From Chania multitudinisentens RB-25 (GTDB lineage Bacteria > Pseudomonadota > Gammaproteobacteria > Enterobacterales > Enterobacteriaceae): a DNA stretch of 64,000 nt. Made by a program: the position numbers and the translations under genes. Below the pieces are notes generated by a model, which was given only the letters and a program-made list of their open reading frames with translations, did not search any database and was not told the DNA's origin. Within the stretch, counting starts at the first letter, position 1. Every line of letters begins with the position of its first letter. This document shows, piece by piece, positions 7,057 to 16,798 of this stretch. The stretch covers positions 3,534,001 through 3,598,000 of the forward strand of contig NZ_CP007044.2 of assembly GCF_000520015.2 (NCBI RefSeq), read 5' to 3'.

Positions 7057-9132
7057 TTAGATACGCCCGGTTTCTTTACGCAGGATGATTGCGCTTTCAC
7101 GTACCGTCGGCTCGCTGGAGTTCAGCGCACGGCGGATGACGAAGAAAGCAGAGATCAGCATGGTAACTGCAACCAACATAAAGAAGGCACATAGCGCGGC
7201 GTTAATCTGGTTGCTGAACACGATGGTTTCCATGTCTTTCAGCGATTTTGCCGGAGCGATAATGGTGCCTTGCTCAATCCCGGCAGAGAATTTTTTCACC
7301 TGCGCCAGGAAGCCAATACTGGGTTTCTCGTGGAAGATTTTCTGCCAGCCTGCGGTCATAGACGTGATGAACAACCAGATGGTGGGCACAATGGTGACCC
7401 AGGCATAACGTTGTTTCTTCATTTTGAACAGCACCACGGTGCCCAGAATCAGCGCCATTGAGGCCAGCATTTGGTTACCGATGCCAAACAGCGGCCACAA
7501 GGTGTTAATGCCGCCCAGTGGATCAACGACCCCTTGATAGACGAAGAAGCCCCAGCCCGCGACGGCGACGGTGGTTCCTGCCAGGTTGCCGAACCATGAA
7601 CGGCTGTTGGCCAGCCGTGGAATGGCCACGCCAACCAGATCCTGCACCATAAAGCGGCAGGCGCGCGTACCGGCATCGACGGCGGTCAAAATGAACAATG
7701 CTTCAAACAGAATAGCGAAGTGATACCAGAAGGCCATCATAGCCCGGCTGTTGAACACTTCGGTGATGATGTGCGCCATACCGACGGCGAAGGTTGGCGC
7801 ACCGCCAGCGCGTGACAGAACGGAGTGTTCCCCCACATCTTTGGCGATTTGTGTCAGCGTCTCTGGGGTAATCATAAAGCCCCAACCGTTGATCACCTGT
7901 GAGGCATTTTCCACCGTGGTGCCAATCAGCGCCGCCGGTGAGTTCATAGCGAAGTAAACGCCTGGATCGAGCACGGAGGCACAGATCAGCGCCATGATGG
8001 CAACGAAGGACTCCATCAGCATGGCACCATAGCCAATAAAGCGGATATGGCTCTCACGTTCTATCAGTTTCGGCGTGGTGCCGCTGGAAACCAGGGCATG
8101 GAAGCCGGAGATGGCACCGCAGGCAATGGTGATAAACAGGAACGGGAACAACGAACCGGCAAATACCGGGCCAGTACCATCAATAAAGCGTGAAACCGCC
8201 GGCATTTTCATTTCTGGCATGGCGAAGACGATCCCTATCGCCAGCCCGACGATAACGCCGATTTTCAGGAAGGTAGAGAGATAATCACGCGGTGCCAGCA
8301 ATAACCACACTGGCAGTACCGAAGCAATAAAGCCATAAATCACCAGCACCCAGGTCAAAGTAGTGCCGTGCAGGGTAAAGAACGGCCCCCAATAGGGGTG
8401 TTGCGCCACATTACCGCCGTAGATAATTGCCATCATCATCAGGACAAAGCCGATCAGCGAGACTTCGGCAATTTTACCGGGGCGGATAAAGCGCATGTAA
8501 ACGCCCATAAACAGGGCGATAGGAATGGTGGCGGCAATGGTGAACAGGCCCCATGGGCTATCAGCCAATGCTTTTACGACCACCAGCGCCAGCGCAGACA
8601 GAATGATGATCATCACCCCCAGCGCACCAAGCATGGTGATCACCCCGGCAAAGGCGCCCAGTTCCTGTTTGGCCATTTCGCCCAGTGAACGCCCATCGCG
8701 GCGGGTAGAGATAAACAGGATCAGGAAATCCTGCACGGCACCCGCCAGCATCACCCCGACCAGTATCCAGATGGTGCCCGGCAGGAAACCCATCTGCGCT
8801 GCCAGGATCGGCCCCACCAGTGGGCCAGCGCCGGCAATGGCGGCAAAGTGGTGGCCGAACAGCACCCATTTATTCGTTGGGACATAATCCAGACCGTCGT
8901 TATGGCGCTCTGCCGGGGTCAGCCGCCGGTCATCCAGTTCAAACACGTTTTTGGCAATAAACAGGCTGTAGAAGCGATAAGCAATGCTGTAGCAGGAAAC
9001 GGCAGCGACCACCAACCAGAGAGCGTTGACATGCTCTCCACGGCTGAGTGCCAGCATGGCGAACGCGAAAGCACCGAGTAACGCCACCGCGAGCCAGGTT
9101 ATGCCGGACTTGACGTTTTTCATGTTCCACAA
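7057..9132 (-). CDS. CstA-family carbon starvation transporter
   Basis: 691 residues, a polytopic inner-membrane protein with about 16-18 hydrophobic segments. It belongs to the CstA/BtsT family of pyruvate and peptide transporters. Conserved blocks are RHNDGLDYVPTNKWVLFGHHFAAIAG near residue 80-100, AGAVQDF, LLAPRDYLSTFLKIG and FWYHFAILFEALFILTAVDAGTR. It is closer in wording to CstA (701 aa) than to BtsT (716 aa). E. coli CstA has been implicated in peptide and pyruvate uptake during starvation. Two starts are possible, MWNMKN at 9132 or the ATG three codons later; AAGGAG upstream favours the first. Not in the E. coli cstA locus, so it may be a paralogue. Confidence 0.85.
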   Translation of the reverse strand: MWNMKNVKSGITWLAVALLGAFAFAMLALSRGEHVNALWLVVAAVSCYSIAYRFYSLFIAKNVFELDDRRLTPAERHNDGLDYVPTNKWVLFGHHFAAIAGAGPLVGPILAAQMGFLPGTIWILVGVMLAGAVQDFLILFISTRRDGRSLGEMAKQELGAFAGVITMLGALGVMIIILSALALVVVKALADSPWGLFTIAATIPIALFMGVYMRFIRPGKIAEVSLIGFVLMMMAIIYGGNVAQHPYWGPFFTLHGTTLTWVLVIYGFIASVLPVWLLLAPRDYLSTFLKIGVIVGLAIGIVFAMPEMKMPAVSRFIDGTGPVFAGSLFPFLFITIACGAISGFHALVSSGTTPKLIERESHIRFIGYGAMLMESFVAIMALICASVLDPGVYFAMNSPAALIGTTVENASQVINGWGFMITPETLTQIAKDVGEHSVLSRAGGAPTFAVGMAHIITEVFNSRAMMAFWYHFAILFEALFILTAVDAGTRACRFMVQDLVGVAIPRLANSRSWFGNLAGTTVAVAGWGFFVYQGVVDPLGGINTLWPLFGIGNQMLASMALILGTVVLFKMKKQRYAWVTIVPTIWLFITSMTAGWQKIFHEKPSIGFLAQVKKFSAGIEQGTIIAPAKSLKDMETIVFSNQINAALCAFFMLVAVTMLISAFFVIRRALNSSEPTVRESAIILRKETGRI

Positions 9133-9307
9133 CTCCTTGTTGTGCAGAAATAGATAAATGTAATGTTTCTTAAGTAAAAGTAAGTAACAGGATAAAAATA
9201 GGGATTTTAGGCATTAAGAGAAGTCAATGAAATGAAAAATGTGAACTCTGTGGGTGTTTATTGAAAAAATAAGGTGATGTAACAGGGAGATGCAGTGATG
9301 GTAAGAA

Positions 9308-9335
9308 AATATAAAAGGCGATACTGAGTATCGCC
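9308..9335 (-). terminator. Rho-independent terminator of rnb
   Basis: On the minus strand the hairpin GGCGATACT/AGTATCGCC (9317-9335) is followed by TTTTATATTTT. It lies 20 bases after the rnb stop codon and is the most canonical terminator in this part of the window. Confidence 0.8.
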
Positions 9336-9354
9336 CTAAGGGTTACTTGCTGAG

Positions 9355-11289
9355 TCAGGCGCTCGGTTTGGCAATCACGCTGCGGGTTTCCATACGCACT
9401 TCGGCAATGTTGACCTGCAAGGTATCACTCTGGCGATAAACCACTTCACCTTTGATCTGTACCGTGCCAGCCTCCTGGCTACAGACCAGCTCATCACGCA
9501 CCGCATGAATAAACGGTGCCGGAACGAAAGCGACCGCGCCGTTTTCCAGCAGGCGCACGCGCAGGCCACCACGCGTTACATCAATGATTTCTGCCGTGAA
9601 ATGCTCATTGGTTCCGGCTTTGTCTTGCAGGAAGCGCGCATACAGCCAGTCGCCAACGTCGCGTTCGGCCATGCGATTCAGGCGGCGGCGCTCAACCAGT
9701 TGCACTGTCACTTCGTCCTGCGGCTTATTGGCAGGTTGTTCGTTGATGATGGCTTTCAGCAGGCGATGGTTGATCATATCGCCATACTTACGGATGGGAG
9801 AGGTCCAGGTTGCATAGGCTTCCAATCCCAGGCCGAAATGCGGGCCTGGCAGGGTAGTGATTTCTGCAAAGGTCTGGAAACGGCGAATACGGCTATCCAA
9901 GAACGGTGTTGGCTGTGCGTCGAGATGGCGGCGCAGTTCACAAAATCCATCCAGCGTCAGCAGTTTTTCTGCTTCGGCCTCAACCTCGTTGGCCCGCAAT
10001 ACGGCGACAGCCTGTTCAACCAGCGCCGGATCAAACCCGGTATGAACGTTGTAAATGCCAAAACCAAGGCGATCGCGCAGCACCAGGGCGGCGCAGACGT
10101 TAGCAGCAATCATGCACTCTTCAACGATGCGGTTGGCGATACGGCGTTGTTCGGTGACGATCTCCAGCACTTCACCTTTTGCACCGAGTACAAAACGGTA
10201 ATCAGGGCGATCTTTGAATACCAGCGCGTGCTGGTGGCGCCAGGCGTGGCGGGCATCACAAACCTGTTTCAGTAAGGCGATCTGCTGAGTGATGGCTTCA
10301 TTGGGAGGTTGCCAACCTGCGATGCCTTCCAGCCAGTCAGAAACTTGGTCATAAACCAGCTTGGCTTTGGACTCGATTTCGGCGACAAAAAAGTGGATAT
10401 CCTGGCCCAAAGCACCGTCTGCGGCGATGGTCACACGGCAAGCCAACACGGAGCGGCGTTGGTTAGGCAGCAATGAACACAGGTTATCGGACAGATCGCG
10501 TGGCAACATCGGAATGTTGAACCCCGGCAGATAATTGGTGAATGCGCGCTTGCGGGCGATCTCATCCAGATGGCTGTTTTCTGCAATATAAGCAGTAGGA
10601 TCGGCAATGGCGATGGTTAACTGCCATGTACCGTTGCCGTTATCCTGTACGTGCAACGCATCGTCCATATCTTCGGTGCTGGCACTGTCGATGGTGACGA
10701 AATCCAGCGCGGTCAGATCTTCCCGTGGCAAAGAGGTATCAGGTTCGCCGAGGGTAAGCATCTCTGGTGCTTCTTTTTCCAGATGATGGCGTGCCAACGT
10801 TACCCACCAAGGCGCTAAATGGTCTTCGCCGTTGGTAATAAACTGCGTCAGATCGGCATAAAAACTGCGATCCCCCTTCAGAGGATGGCGGCGCATTTCT
10901 GCCACAGCCCAATCACCCTCTTGGAAATGATGAGTTAATTCACGCACCGGGCGGCACTGAATCACCTCTTTCAGCAAGGGATGGTCAGGTATGATAGACA
11001 GGCGATCGTCTCTTTTCTGCACCCGGCCAACAAATCGCGATAAAAATGGCTCAACCAGGGTTTCTGGTTCAGCGATTTCGCGCTCTTTTTCGGTATGCAG
11101 AGTGGCGACGATACGATCTCCATGCATGACTTTTTTCATGTACGGCGGCGGGATGAAATAACTCTTTTGACCGTCGACTTCCAAAAAGCCGAAGCCTTTC
11201 TCAGTCCCTTTTACTACGCCTTCAACACGCGGAGTCTGAGAGTGAAGTTGCTGTTTAAGCTGCGCCAGCAGCGGGTTATCTTGAAACAT
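9355..11289 (-). CDS. rnb: Exoribonuclease II
   Basis: 644 residues from the ATG at 11289 (MFQDNPLLAQ), the same length as E. coli RNase II; an in-frame ATG ten codons upstream is not conserved. The enzyme degrades single-stranded RNA 3' to 5' and contributes to mRNA turnover. N-terminal cold-shock domains are followed by the RNB catalytic domain with Asp201, Asp207, Asp209 and Asp210 in DSASTEDMDD, the Mg2+ ligands. The aromatic-rich GLEAYATWTSPIRKYGDMINHR block and a C-terminal S1 domain follow. Monocistronic by the look of it, with its own terminator. In E. coli fabI lies between sapF and rnb; here a molybdoenzyme gene occupies that interval. Confidence 0.97.
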   Translation of the reverse strand: MFQDNPLLAQLKQQLHSQTPRVEGVVKGTEKGFGFLEVDGQKSYFIPPPYMKKVMHGDRIVATLHTEKEREIAEPETLVEPFLSRFVGRVQKRDDRLSIIPDHPLLKEVIQCRPVRELTHHFQEGDWAVAEMRRHPLKGDRSFYADLTQFITNGEDHLAPWWVTLARHHLEKEAPEMLTLGEPDTSLPREDLTALDFVTIDSASTEDMDDALHVQDNGNGTWQLTIAIADPTAYIAENSHLDEIARKRAFTNYLPGFNIPMLPRDLSDNLCSLLPNQRRSVLACRVTIAADGALGQDIHFFVAEIESKAKLVYDQVSDWLEGIAGWQPPNEAITQQIALLKQVCDARHAWRHQHALVFKDRPDYRFVLGAKGEVLEIVTEQRRIANRIVEECMIAANVCAALVLRDRLGFGIYNVHTGFDPALVEQAVAVLRANEVEAEAEKLLTLDGFCELRRHLDAQPTPFLDSRIRRFQTFAEITTLPGPHFGLGLEAYATWTSPIRKYGDMINHRLLKAIINEQPANKPQDEVTVQLVERRRLNRMAERDVGDWLYARFLQDKAGTNEHFTAEIIDVTRGGLRVRLLENGAVAFVPAPFIHAVRDELVCSQEAGTVQIKGEVVYRQSDTLQVNIAEVRMETRSVIAKPSA

Positions 11290-11469
11290 ATCGTCCAGTG
11301 GATGGGTTGTGAGTGGCAAGATTTACGGCAAACAGTTTTACGCGAATCACCCGCTATGGGCAAGCTCAACATCACGCTTTCCGGCGCTCTTGCGCGATTG
11401 CACGCAGCAACGGCCAAGAAAAAACCGCGGCAAACCACGGGAATTCGGGTGGTGGTTTACCAGCGGCTG

Positions 11470-13779
11470 TCAGGCAATGCGCAGCGTTGGTGCGGCGGCA
11501 CAGCGGCGGATCGTGACCGGGATGGATTTGGAGGTTGGTGTACCGGTGCCTTCACCAACGCTGGCCAGGGGAACTAATGGATTGGTTTCGGGATAGTAGG
11601 CGGCCAGATTGCCGCGTGGGATCGCGTAACTGACCAATTTGAACCCGCTGACTTTCCTGACAACGCCATCGTTCCACAGCGTTTCAATCTCAACCAGCTC
11701 GCCATCCTTTAAGCCGAGCGCGGCCAGATCCTCCGGGTGGATAAACAGCACTTCGCGCTGGCCGTAAACGCCACGGTAGCGATCATCCAATCCATAAATA
11801 GTGGTGTTGTATTGATCGTGTGAGCGCAGGGTTTGCAGGATAAAGGGCGCTTTTTCTGCCATCTGGCCTGGGAACAAGGTGTCTGGTAAAGGGGCAGCGC
11901 TGAATTGGGCTTTACCGCTTGGCGTAGCGAAACGCAGTTCTGCGGCGGCATTGCCCAGATAGAAACCGCCGGGCTGTTCGCAACGCTGGTTGAAATTATC
12001 AAAGCCGGGGAGGGTTGCCTGAATGTGGTTACGGATCAGCGAATAATCATCTGCCAGCGCCAGCCAATCCAGTTTTTCGCTACCCAGCACCGCATTGGCA
12101 ATCCCGCAGACAATCGCGGTTTCCGAACGTTGAGTCTCAGCCAAGGGTTTGCCGATCCCTTCTGAGGCATGCACCATGCTGAAAGAGTCTTCCACCGTGA
12201 TGTATTGTGGGCCGCTGGCCTGCATATCCAGTTCCGTGCGGCCCAAGGTGGGTAGAATCAACGCATCTTTCCCGGTAATCAGGTGGCTGCGGTTCAGCTT
12301 GGTACTGATATGCACGGTCAGATCGCAGCAGCGCAAGGCCTGGGCGGTGCGTGCAGTATCTGGGGCTGCGGCAGCCAGATTGCCCCCCAGCGCAATCAGT
12401 ACTTTGACTTCGCCGCGCAGCATGGCCTCAATGGCTTCTACCGTATTATGACCGGCCTCACGGCGCGGACTGAAACCGAAATGTTGTTCCAGGCTATCGA
12501 GCAACGCTTTAGGGGCTTTTTCATCAATGCCCATGGTGCGATTGCCCTGCACATTGCTGTGGCCGCGCACCGGGCACAATCCGGCTCCCGGCTTGCCCAA
12601 TTGACCGAACAGCAGTTGCAGATTGGTGATTTCGCGTACCGTTGCCACGGAATGTTTATGTTGGGTGATCCCCATGGCCCAGGTACAGATTACACGTTCT
12701 GCACCTTGATAAATGCTTGCTGCCTGACGTAGCTGGCTTTCACTCAGGCCCGATTGCATGGTGATTTGCTGCCACGTGGTGGCATCCACCTGCGCCAGAT
12801 AGGCTTCGCTCCCAACGCAGTAACGATCGAGGAAGGTCTGGGCGAATAACCCTGGTTGGCTATCAGCCAACCGCTGGCGATGCGTTTCCAACAGCGCTTT
12901 CACCATGCCGCGCACCGTGGCCATATCGCCGCCAAGTTTGGGCTGGAAATAAGCTGAGCTGATGGGCGAAGAACTTGGCGTGAGCATCTGTAGGGGATTT
13001 TGTGGGTCAGCAAAACGCTCCAAGCCACGCTCACGCAGCGTGTTGAAGCTGACAATGCGTGCGCCACGGCTGGCAGCCTGCTTCAGGCTGTGCAACATGC
13101 GCGGGTGGTTGGTGCCCGGATTTTGACCAAACACCAAAATGGCATCGGCTTTGGTGAAATCTTCCATGCGGATAGTCCCTTTCCCAACGCCGATGCTTTG
13201 CTTAAGGCCCACGCCGCTGGCTTCGTGGCACATGTTAGAACAATCGGGGAAGTTACTGGTGCCCAGCATGCGGCCAAACAGTTGGTAAAGATAAGAAGCT
13301 TCGTTACTGGCACGGCCAGAGGTGTACAGTTCAATCTGGTTGGGATTATCCATCTGGCGGATATGTTGCGCAATCAAGGCCAAAGCCTCAGGCCAACTGA
13401 TTGGCTGATAATGATCGGTCACGGCGTTATACCGCATAGGGTGGGTAAGACGCCCTTGATATTCCAGAAAGTAATCGCTTTGCTGCAACAGGGTGCTCAC
13501 GCTGTGTGCGGCGAAAAAGGCCGGTTCAACCGCGTGGCGCGTGGCTTCCCAACTGACTGCTTTGGCACCGTTCTCACAGAAACTGAAGGTGCTGTGATTA
13601 TCATCTCCCCAGGCGCAGCCAGGGCAATCAAAACCACGCGCTTTGTTAACGCGCATTAGGTTACGCAGGTTTTTCAGCGCTTGCTTGCTGTCGAACACAT
13701 AGCGGGTGGTGGCTTCTAATGAACCCCAGCCTCCCGCTGCGCCGCGATAAGGCTTGATTGACGGTTTGAATTTCATCAT
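11470..13779 (-). CDS. FdhF/YdeP-family molybdopterin oxidoreductase
   Basis: 769 residues, molybdopterin-dependent oxidoreductase resembling E. coli YdeP (759 aa) over its whole length. N-terminal cysteines Cys52, Cys55 (CPGCAW) and Cys68 suggest an Fe-S site. Central blocks NFPDCSNMCHE, HNPGTNHPRM-like NPGTNHPRML and GHSNVQGNRT, and the C-terminal QYNTTIYGLDDRYRGV block, are family hallmarks for bis-MGD binding. There is no TAT signal, so it should be cytoplasmic. The physiological substrate of this family is not established; YdeP has been linked to acid resistance in E. coli. Transcribed alone on the minus strand between sapF and rnb. Confidence 0.88.
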   Translation of the reverse strand: MMKFKPSIKPYRGAAGGWGSLEATTRYVFDSKQALKNLRNLMRVNKARGFDCPGCAWGDDNHSTFSFCENGAKAVSWEATRHAVEPAFFAAHSVSTLLQQSDYFLEYQGRLTHPMRYNAVTDHYQPISWPEALALIAQHIRQMDNPNQIELYTSGRASNEASYLYQLFGRMLGTSNFPDCSNMCHEASGVGLKQSIGVGKGTIRMEDFTKADAILVFGQNPGTNHPRMLHSLKQAASRGARIVSFNTLRERGLERFADPQNPLQMLTPSSSPISSAYFQPKLGGDMATVRGMVKALLETHRQRLADSQPGLFAQTFLDRYCVGSEAYLAQVDATTWQQITMQSGLSESQLRQAASIYQGAERVICTWAMGITQHKHSVATVREITNLQLLFGQLGKPGAGLCPVRGHSNVQGNRTMGIDEKAPKALLDSLEQHFGFSPRREAGHNTVEAIEAMLRGEVKVLIALGGNLAAAAPDTARTAQALRCCDLTVHISTKLNRSHLITGKDALILPTLGRTELDMQASGPQYITVEDSFSMVHASEGIGKPLAETQRSETAIVCGIANAVLGSEKLDWLALADDYSLIRNHIQATLPGFDNFNQRCEQPGGFYLGNAAAELRFATPSGKAQFSAAPLPDTLFPGQMAEKAPFILQTLRSHDQYNTTIYGLDDRYRGVYGQREVLFIHPEDLAALGLKDGELVEIETLWNDGVVRKVSGFKLVSYAIPRGNLAAYYPETNPLVPLASVGEGTGTPTSKSIPVTIRRCAAAPTLRIA

Positions 13780-14101
13780 TTTCTTCGCAGGTGAAAGTTG
13801 TGATCAAAAAGTAAATGCCTTTTTAAGCATTTTGGGTTTTTATGTCACAATTTTAGAAGGATGACGCCACAACTGCAACGGTGGGAGGTGGCCATGCTAC
13901 CGATGCGGTGTAGGCCGGGTTACTGCGATAACGTTGGCGATATAAACTATCTCTGGTTCAGAGATTGAGATGGGTATTATTTTCGTATCCTAAAAGAGAG
14001 ATAACAGGGCTGAATCTGCTCAACCCTGACGAATGTACATAATCCAAAGTATTATATGCGTTGTTATCACCGGGCAAGCCGTATGCCCGGAGGAAAAGGG
14101 G
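13780..14101. other. Intergenic region upstream of the molybdoenzyme gene and downstream of sapF
   Basis: About 320 bases without a gene. It should hold the promoter of the molybdoenzyme gene. A short inverted repeat ATCTCTG-GTT-CAGAGAT (13949-13965) could be an operator, and a GC-rich hairpin CCGGGCA/TGCCCGG (14070-14090) lies 11 bases after the sapF stop and could be its terminator. Neither has a U-tract. Confidence 0.4.
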
Positions 14102-14914
14102 TCAGAATCTACCGCTCTCACGCCGCGGGGCATCGGCAGTCAGTGTTTCACCAAAATGGCTGGTGATCAGGCGTTTGGTGAGTTCATGCAAGGGGGCGGC
14201 TAAAACCTCGGCCGTATTGCCCCGTTCAACGATCTCACCGTCATGCATCACCATCACCTGATCGCTGATATGTTTCATCATACCTAAATGTTGTGTAACA
14301 TAAATATATGATATTCCGTGTTTTTCTTGTAACTCCAGCATCAGATTAATGATTTGTGAACGCATCGACATATCCAACGCGGCCAGTGCTTCGTCGGCGA
14401 TGATCACCTGGGGTTGCAGGATCAGCGCACGCGCCAGAGCCACGCGCTGTTTCTGGCCGGACGCAAGCATGTGCGGGTAATAATAGGCGTGATCCGGCAG
14501 CATCCCCACCTGGCGCAGTGTCTGGTTGATATGGGCTTCGCGCTCCGTGGCGGCCAGATCGGTATTCAGCCGCAGTGGCGCATCGAGCAATTGGCCGATA
14601 CGCTGGCGCGGGTTGAGTGATGTGCTGGGATCTTGAAAGATCATGCGGATACGCTGGCTACGGTAGCGATAATCACCAAATTCCAATGGATGGTTGTCAA
14701 TCAGCACTTCACCGGAGGAGGGTTCGATCATCCCCGAAAGCATTTTTGCCAAGGTCGATTTACCGGAACCGTTCTCACCGATGATCGCCAGCGTTTGGCG
14801 TTCACGCAGGGTAAAGCTGACGGATTTCACCGCTTCCACATGCTGGTTGCGGAACAGCCCGGTGCGATAGCGGTAAGTTTTGGTCAGATTGCGCACTTCC
14901 AACAAGGTTTCCAT
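14102..14914 (-). CDS. sapF: Sap peptide ABC transporter, ATP-binding protein SapF
   Basis: 270 residues, ABC ATPase. Walker A is GENGSGKS (residues 46-53); the signature is ASGQKQRVALARAL, where the first glycine of LSGGQ is Ser, as usual in SapF; Walker B is VIIADEALAALD. Last gene of sapABCDF, one base after sapD. The complex is described as an importer of antimicrobial peptides conferring resistance; in E. coli SapBCDF has been reported to export putrescine. E. coli SapF has 268 residues. A weak hairpin follows the stop. Confidence 0.96.
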   Translation of the reverse strand: METLLEVRNLTKTYRYRTGLFRNQHVEAVKSVSFTLRERQTLAIIGENGSGKSTLAKMLSGMIEPSSGEVLIDNHPLEFGDYRYRSQRIRMIFQDPSTSLNPRQRIGQLLDAPLRLNTDLAATEREAHINQTLRQVGMLPDHAYYYPHMLASGQKQRVALARALILQPQVIIADEALAALDMSMRSQIINLMLELQEKHGISYIYVTQHLGMMKHISDQVMVMHDGEIVERGNTAEVLAAPLHELTKRLITSHFGETLTADAPRRESGRF

Positions 14915-14915
14915 A

Positions 14916-15908
14916 TTATGGTTCCTCCAGATTCAGCGGAAAGTGGCAGGCAAACAGGTGGTTCTTGACCGCACGCAGGCGTGGGGTTTCAATGCATTTT
15001 TTCTGCGCGTATGGGCAGCGTGGCCCCAAGCGGCAGCCGATCGGCAGGTGTTCCAGCGAAGGGATCGCCCCCGGCAGCGTGTTCAGGCGGCTTTTATGCC
15101 GCAATGACCGGCCAAGATCGGGCATAGCGCGGATCAGTGCTTGGGTATACGGGTGATGTGGCGTAGCAAGCAGCTCATCACACAGAGCGCTTTCCACCGT
15201 TTGGCCACAGTAGAGCACGTTAACGCGATCGGCCCATTTACTCATCATCTGCAAATCGTGGCTGATCAGCAAAATAGTGGTGTTGTTGTTCTGGTTGAGG
15301 CGCGCCAGCAGGCGGAAAATCTGCGCCTGGGTGGTCGGTTCCATGGCATTGGTGGGTTCATCGGCGATCAGCAACCGGGGTTGATTAGCCAAAGCGATGG
15401 CGATCATCACCTTCTGGCATTCTCCTTCGGTCAGTTCATAGGGGAAACTGCCCATGATATCGTCATGATCCTTGATGCCCACGCGGTGCAACAGTTCGAT
15501 GGCACGGCGTTTGCGCCAGTTGAAACGCTGCCACCACCGGCCCTTATAAGTCCAACCAGGGATGGCCTGCGCTAACTGGCGGCCAATACTTGCGGAAGGA
15601 TCAAGACAAGACTGCGGTTCCTGGAAGATCATCGACACGTTATGGCCCACCAGTTTGCGCCGTTCGCGCGGTGTCAGCTGCAACAGATCGATATCGTCAA
15701 AGCGGAAACGATCGGCGGTAACGCGCCAGTTATCATTGGTGACGCCGCAGATTGCTTTGGCGATCAGGCTTTTTCCCGAACCCGATTCCCCCACCAAGCC
15801 ACGGACTTCGCCTTCGGTCAGCGTCATGCTAACGCGATCCACCGCTTTAATTGGCCCTTCAGCCGTAATGAATTCAATGGTCAGATTGCGAATATCAAGT
15901 AACGGCAT
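14916..15908 (-). CDS. sapD: Sap peptide ABC transporter, ATP-binding protein SapD
   Basis: 330 residues, identical in length to E. coli SapD. Walker A is GESGSGKS (residues 40-47), the degenerate signature LTEGECQKVMIAIAL and Walker B LLIADEPTNAME follow. The C-terminal oligopeptide/dipeptide-ABC extension has the cysteine-containing CRLGPRCPYAQKKC motif, typical of Dpp/Opp-type ATPases and probably able to bind an Fe-S cluster. The stop codon is 1 base before sapF, and the start overlaps the sapC stop by one base. In E. coli SapD also supports Trk potassium uptake by supplying ATP binding. Confidence 0.96.
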   Translation of the reverse strand: MPLLDIRNLTIEFITAEGPIKAVDRVSMTLTEGEVRGLVGESGSGKSLIAKAICGVTNDNWRVTADRFRFDDIDLLQLTPRERRKLVGHNVSMIFQEPQSCLDPSASIGRQLAQAIPGWTYKGRWWQRFNWRKRRAIELLHRVGIKDHDDIMGSFPYELTEGECQKVMIAIALANQPRLLIADEPTNAMEPTTQAQIFRLLARLNQNNNTTILLISHDLQMMSKWADRVNVLYCGQTVESALCDELLATPHHPYTQALIRAMPDLGRSLRHKSRLNTLPGAIPSLEHLPIGCRLGPRCPYAQKKCIETPRLRAVKNHLFACHFPLNLEEP

Positions 15909-16798
15909 TATTCCACCCCCGCATTAAGCGCACGGCGCACGCCATCACCCAGCAGGTTAACCAACAACACGCTGACCAAAATAGCACCGCCGGGCAGCAT
16001 TACTGACCAAGGGGCGACATACATCAGCTCCAGCGAATCCCCCAACATGGCTCCCCATTCCGGGGAAGGTAGCTGAGCCCCCAGATTAAGAAAGCCCAGC
16101 GCAGCAATATCAAGGATCGCCATCGAGAGCGCGCGGGTGAATTCGGTCACCAGCACCACCGCAATATTCGGCATCACCGCATACCACAGAATATGCAGCG
16201 TCGAAGCACCATCTAGGCGGGCGGCGACCACATACTCCTTCTCCAGTTCATCATGCACGGCACTGTAGATGGTGCGTACCATGCGCGGCAATAACGCCAG
16301 CCAGACGGCTAACATGGCATGTTCCAGCTTCGGCCCGATAAAGGCCACCACGATGATCGCCAACAGCAGTGAAGGAATGGAGAGCAGGGTATCCAGCACA
16401 TGGTTCAGCACAGCCGAGCGCAGGCCATGGGTAATGCCGGCAAACACCCCGAGGATCACGCCGCAGAACGCGGCAGCAAGGGTTACGATCAGCGCAGAAC
16501 CGTAGGTAGCAGCCGTGCCAGTCAGTAGGCGGCTCAGGATATCGCGGCCTAAATCGTCCGTTCCCAGAAAGAACGACACATTACCGTAGCGTGACCAGGA
16601 GGGAGGCAACAGTTGATAGCCAAGGAACTGCTGATCCAGCGCGTAGGGGGCTAACAGGCTACCAAAAATGGAAAGTAGCAGCAGGGTAATCATGCCGTAG
16701 AAACCAACCATCGCCAGAGTGTCGCCGTAAAAAATCCGCCAGGTATACAGCAACGGGCTTGGCATTTTCTTTTCACGGTAGACGTTATCGAAGGGCAT
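15908..16798 (-). CDS. sapC: Sap peptide ABC transporter permease SapC
   Basis: 296 residues, inner-membrane permease of the DppC type with six predicted membrane segments. The N-terminal MPFDNVYREKKMPSPL tail precedes the first helix. The EAA loop is in the segment VAARLDGASTLHILWYAVMPN and the C-terminal GAQLPSPEWGAMLGDSLE motif is typical. It overlaps sapB by 14 bases and sapD by one base, which indicates translational coupling. Confidence 0.95.
   Translation of the reverse strand: MPFDNVYREKKMPSPLLYTWRIFYGDTLAMVGFYGMITLLLLSIFGSLLAPYALDQQFLGYQLLPPSWSRYGNVSFFLGTDDLGRDILSRLLTGTAATYGSALIVTLAAAFCGVILGVFAGITHGLRSAVLNHVLDTLLSIPSLLLAIIVVAFIGPKLEHAMLAVWLALLPRMVRTIYSAVHDELEKEYVVAARLDGASTLHILWYAVMPNIAVVLVTEFTRALSMAILDIAALGFLNLGAQLPSPEWGAMLGDSLELMYVAPWSVMLPGGAILVSVLLVNLLGDGVRRALNAGVE

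Noticed and set aside
9239..9265. CRP site upstream of the cstA-like gene
   Set aside because: Only one half-site (TGTGA) is present; the second half does not match TCACA.
9505..10275. 256-codon open frame on the plus strand
   Set aside because: Lies fully antisense to rnb, whose catalytic residues are all conserved; it is a by-product of GC-rich codon bias, with no ribosome binding site or family resemblance.
13000..13659. 219-codon open frame on the plus strand
   Set aside because: Antisense to the molybdoenzyme gene; no recognisable motif or start signal.
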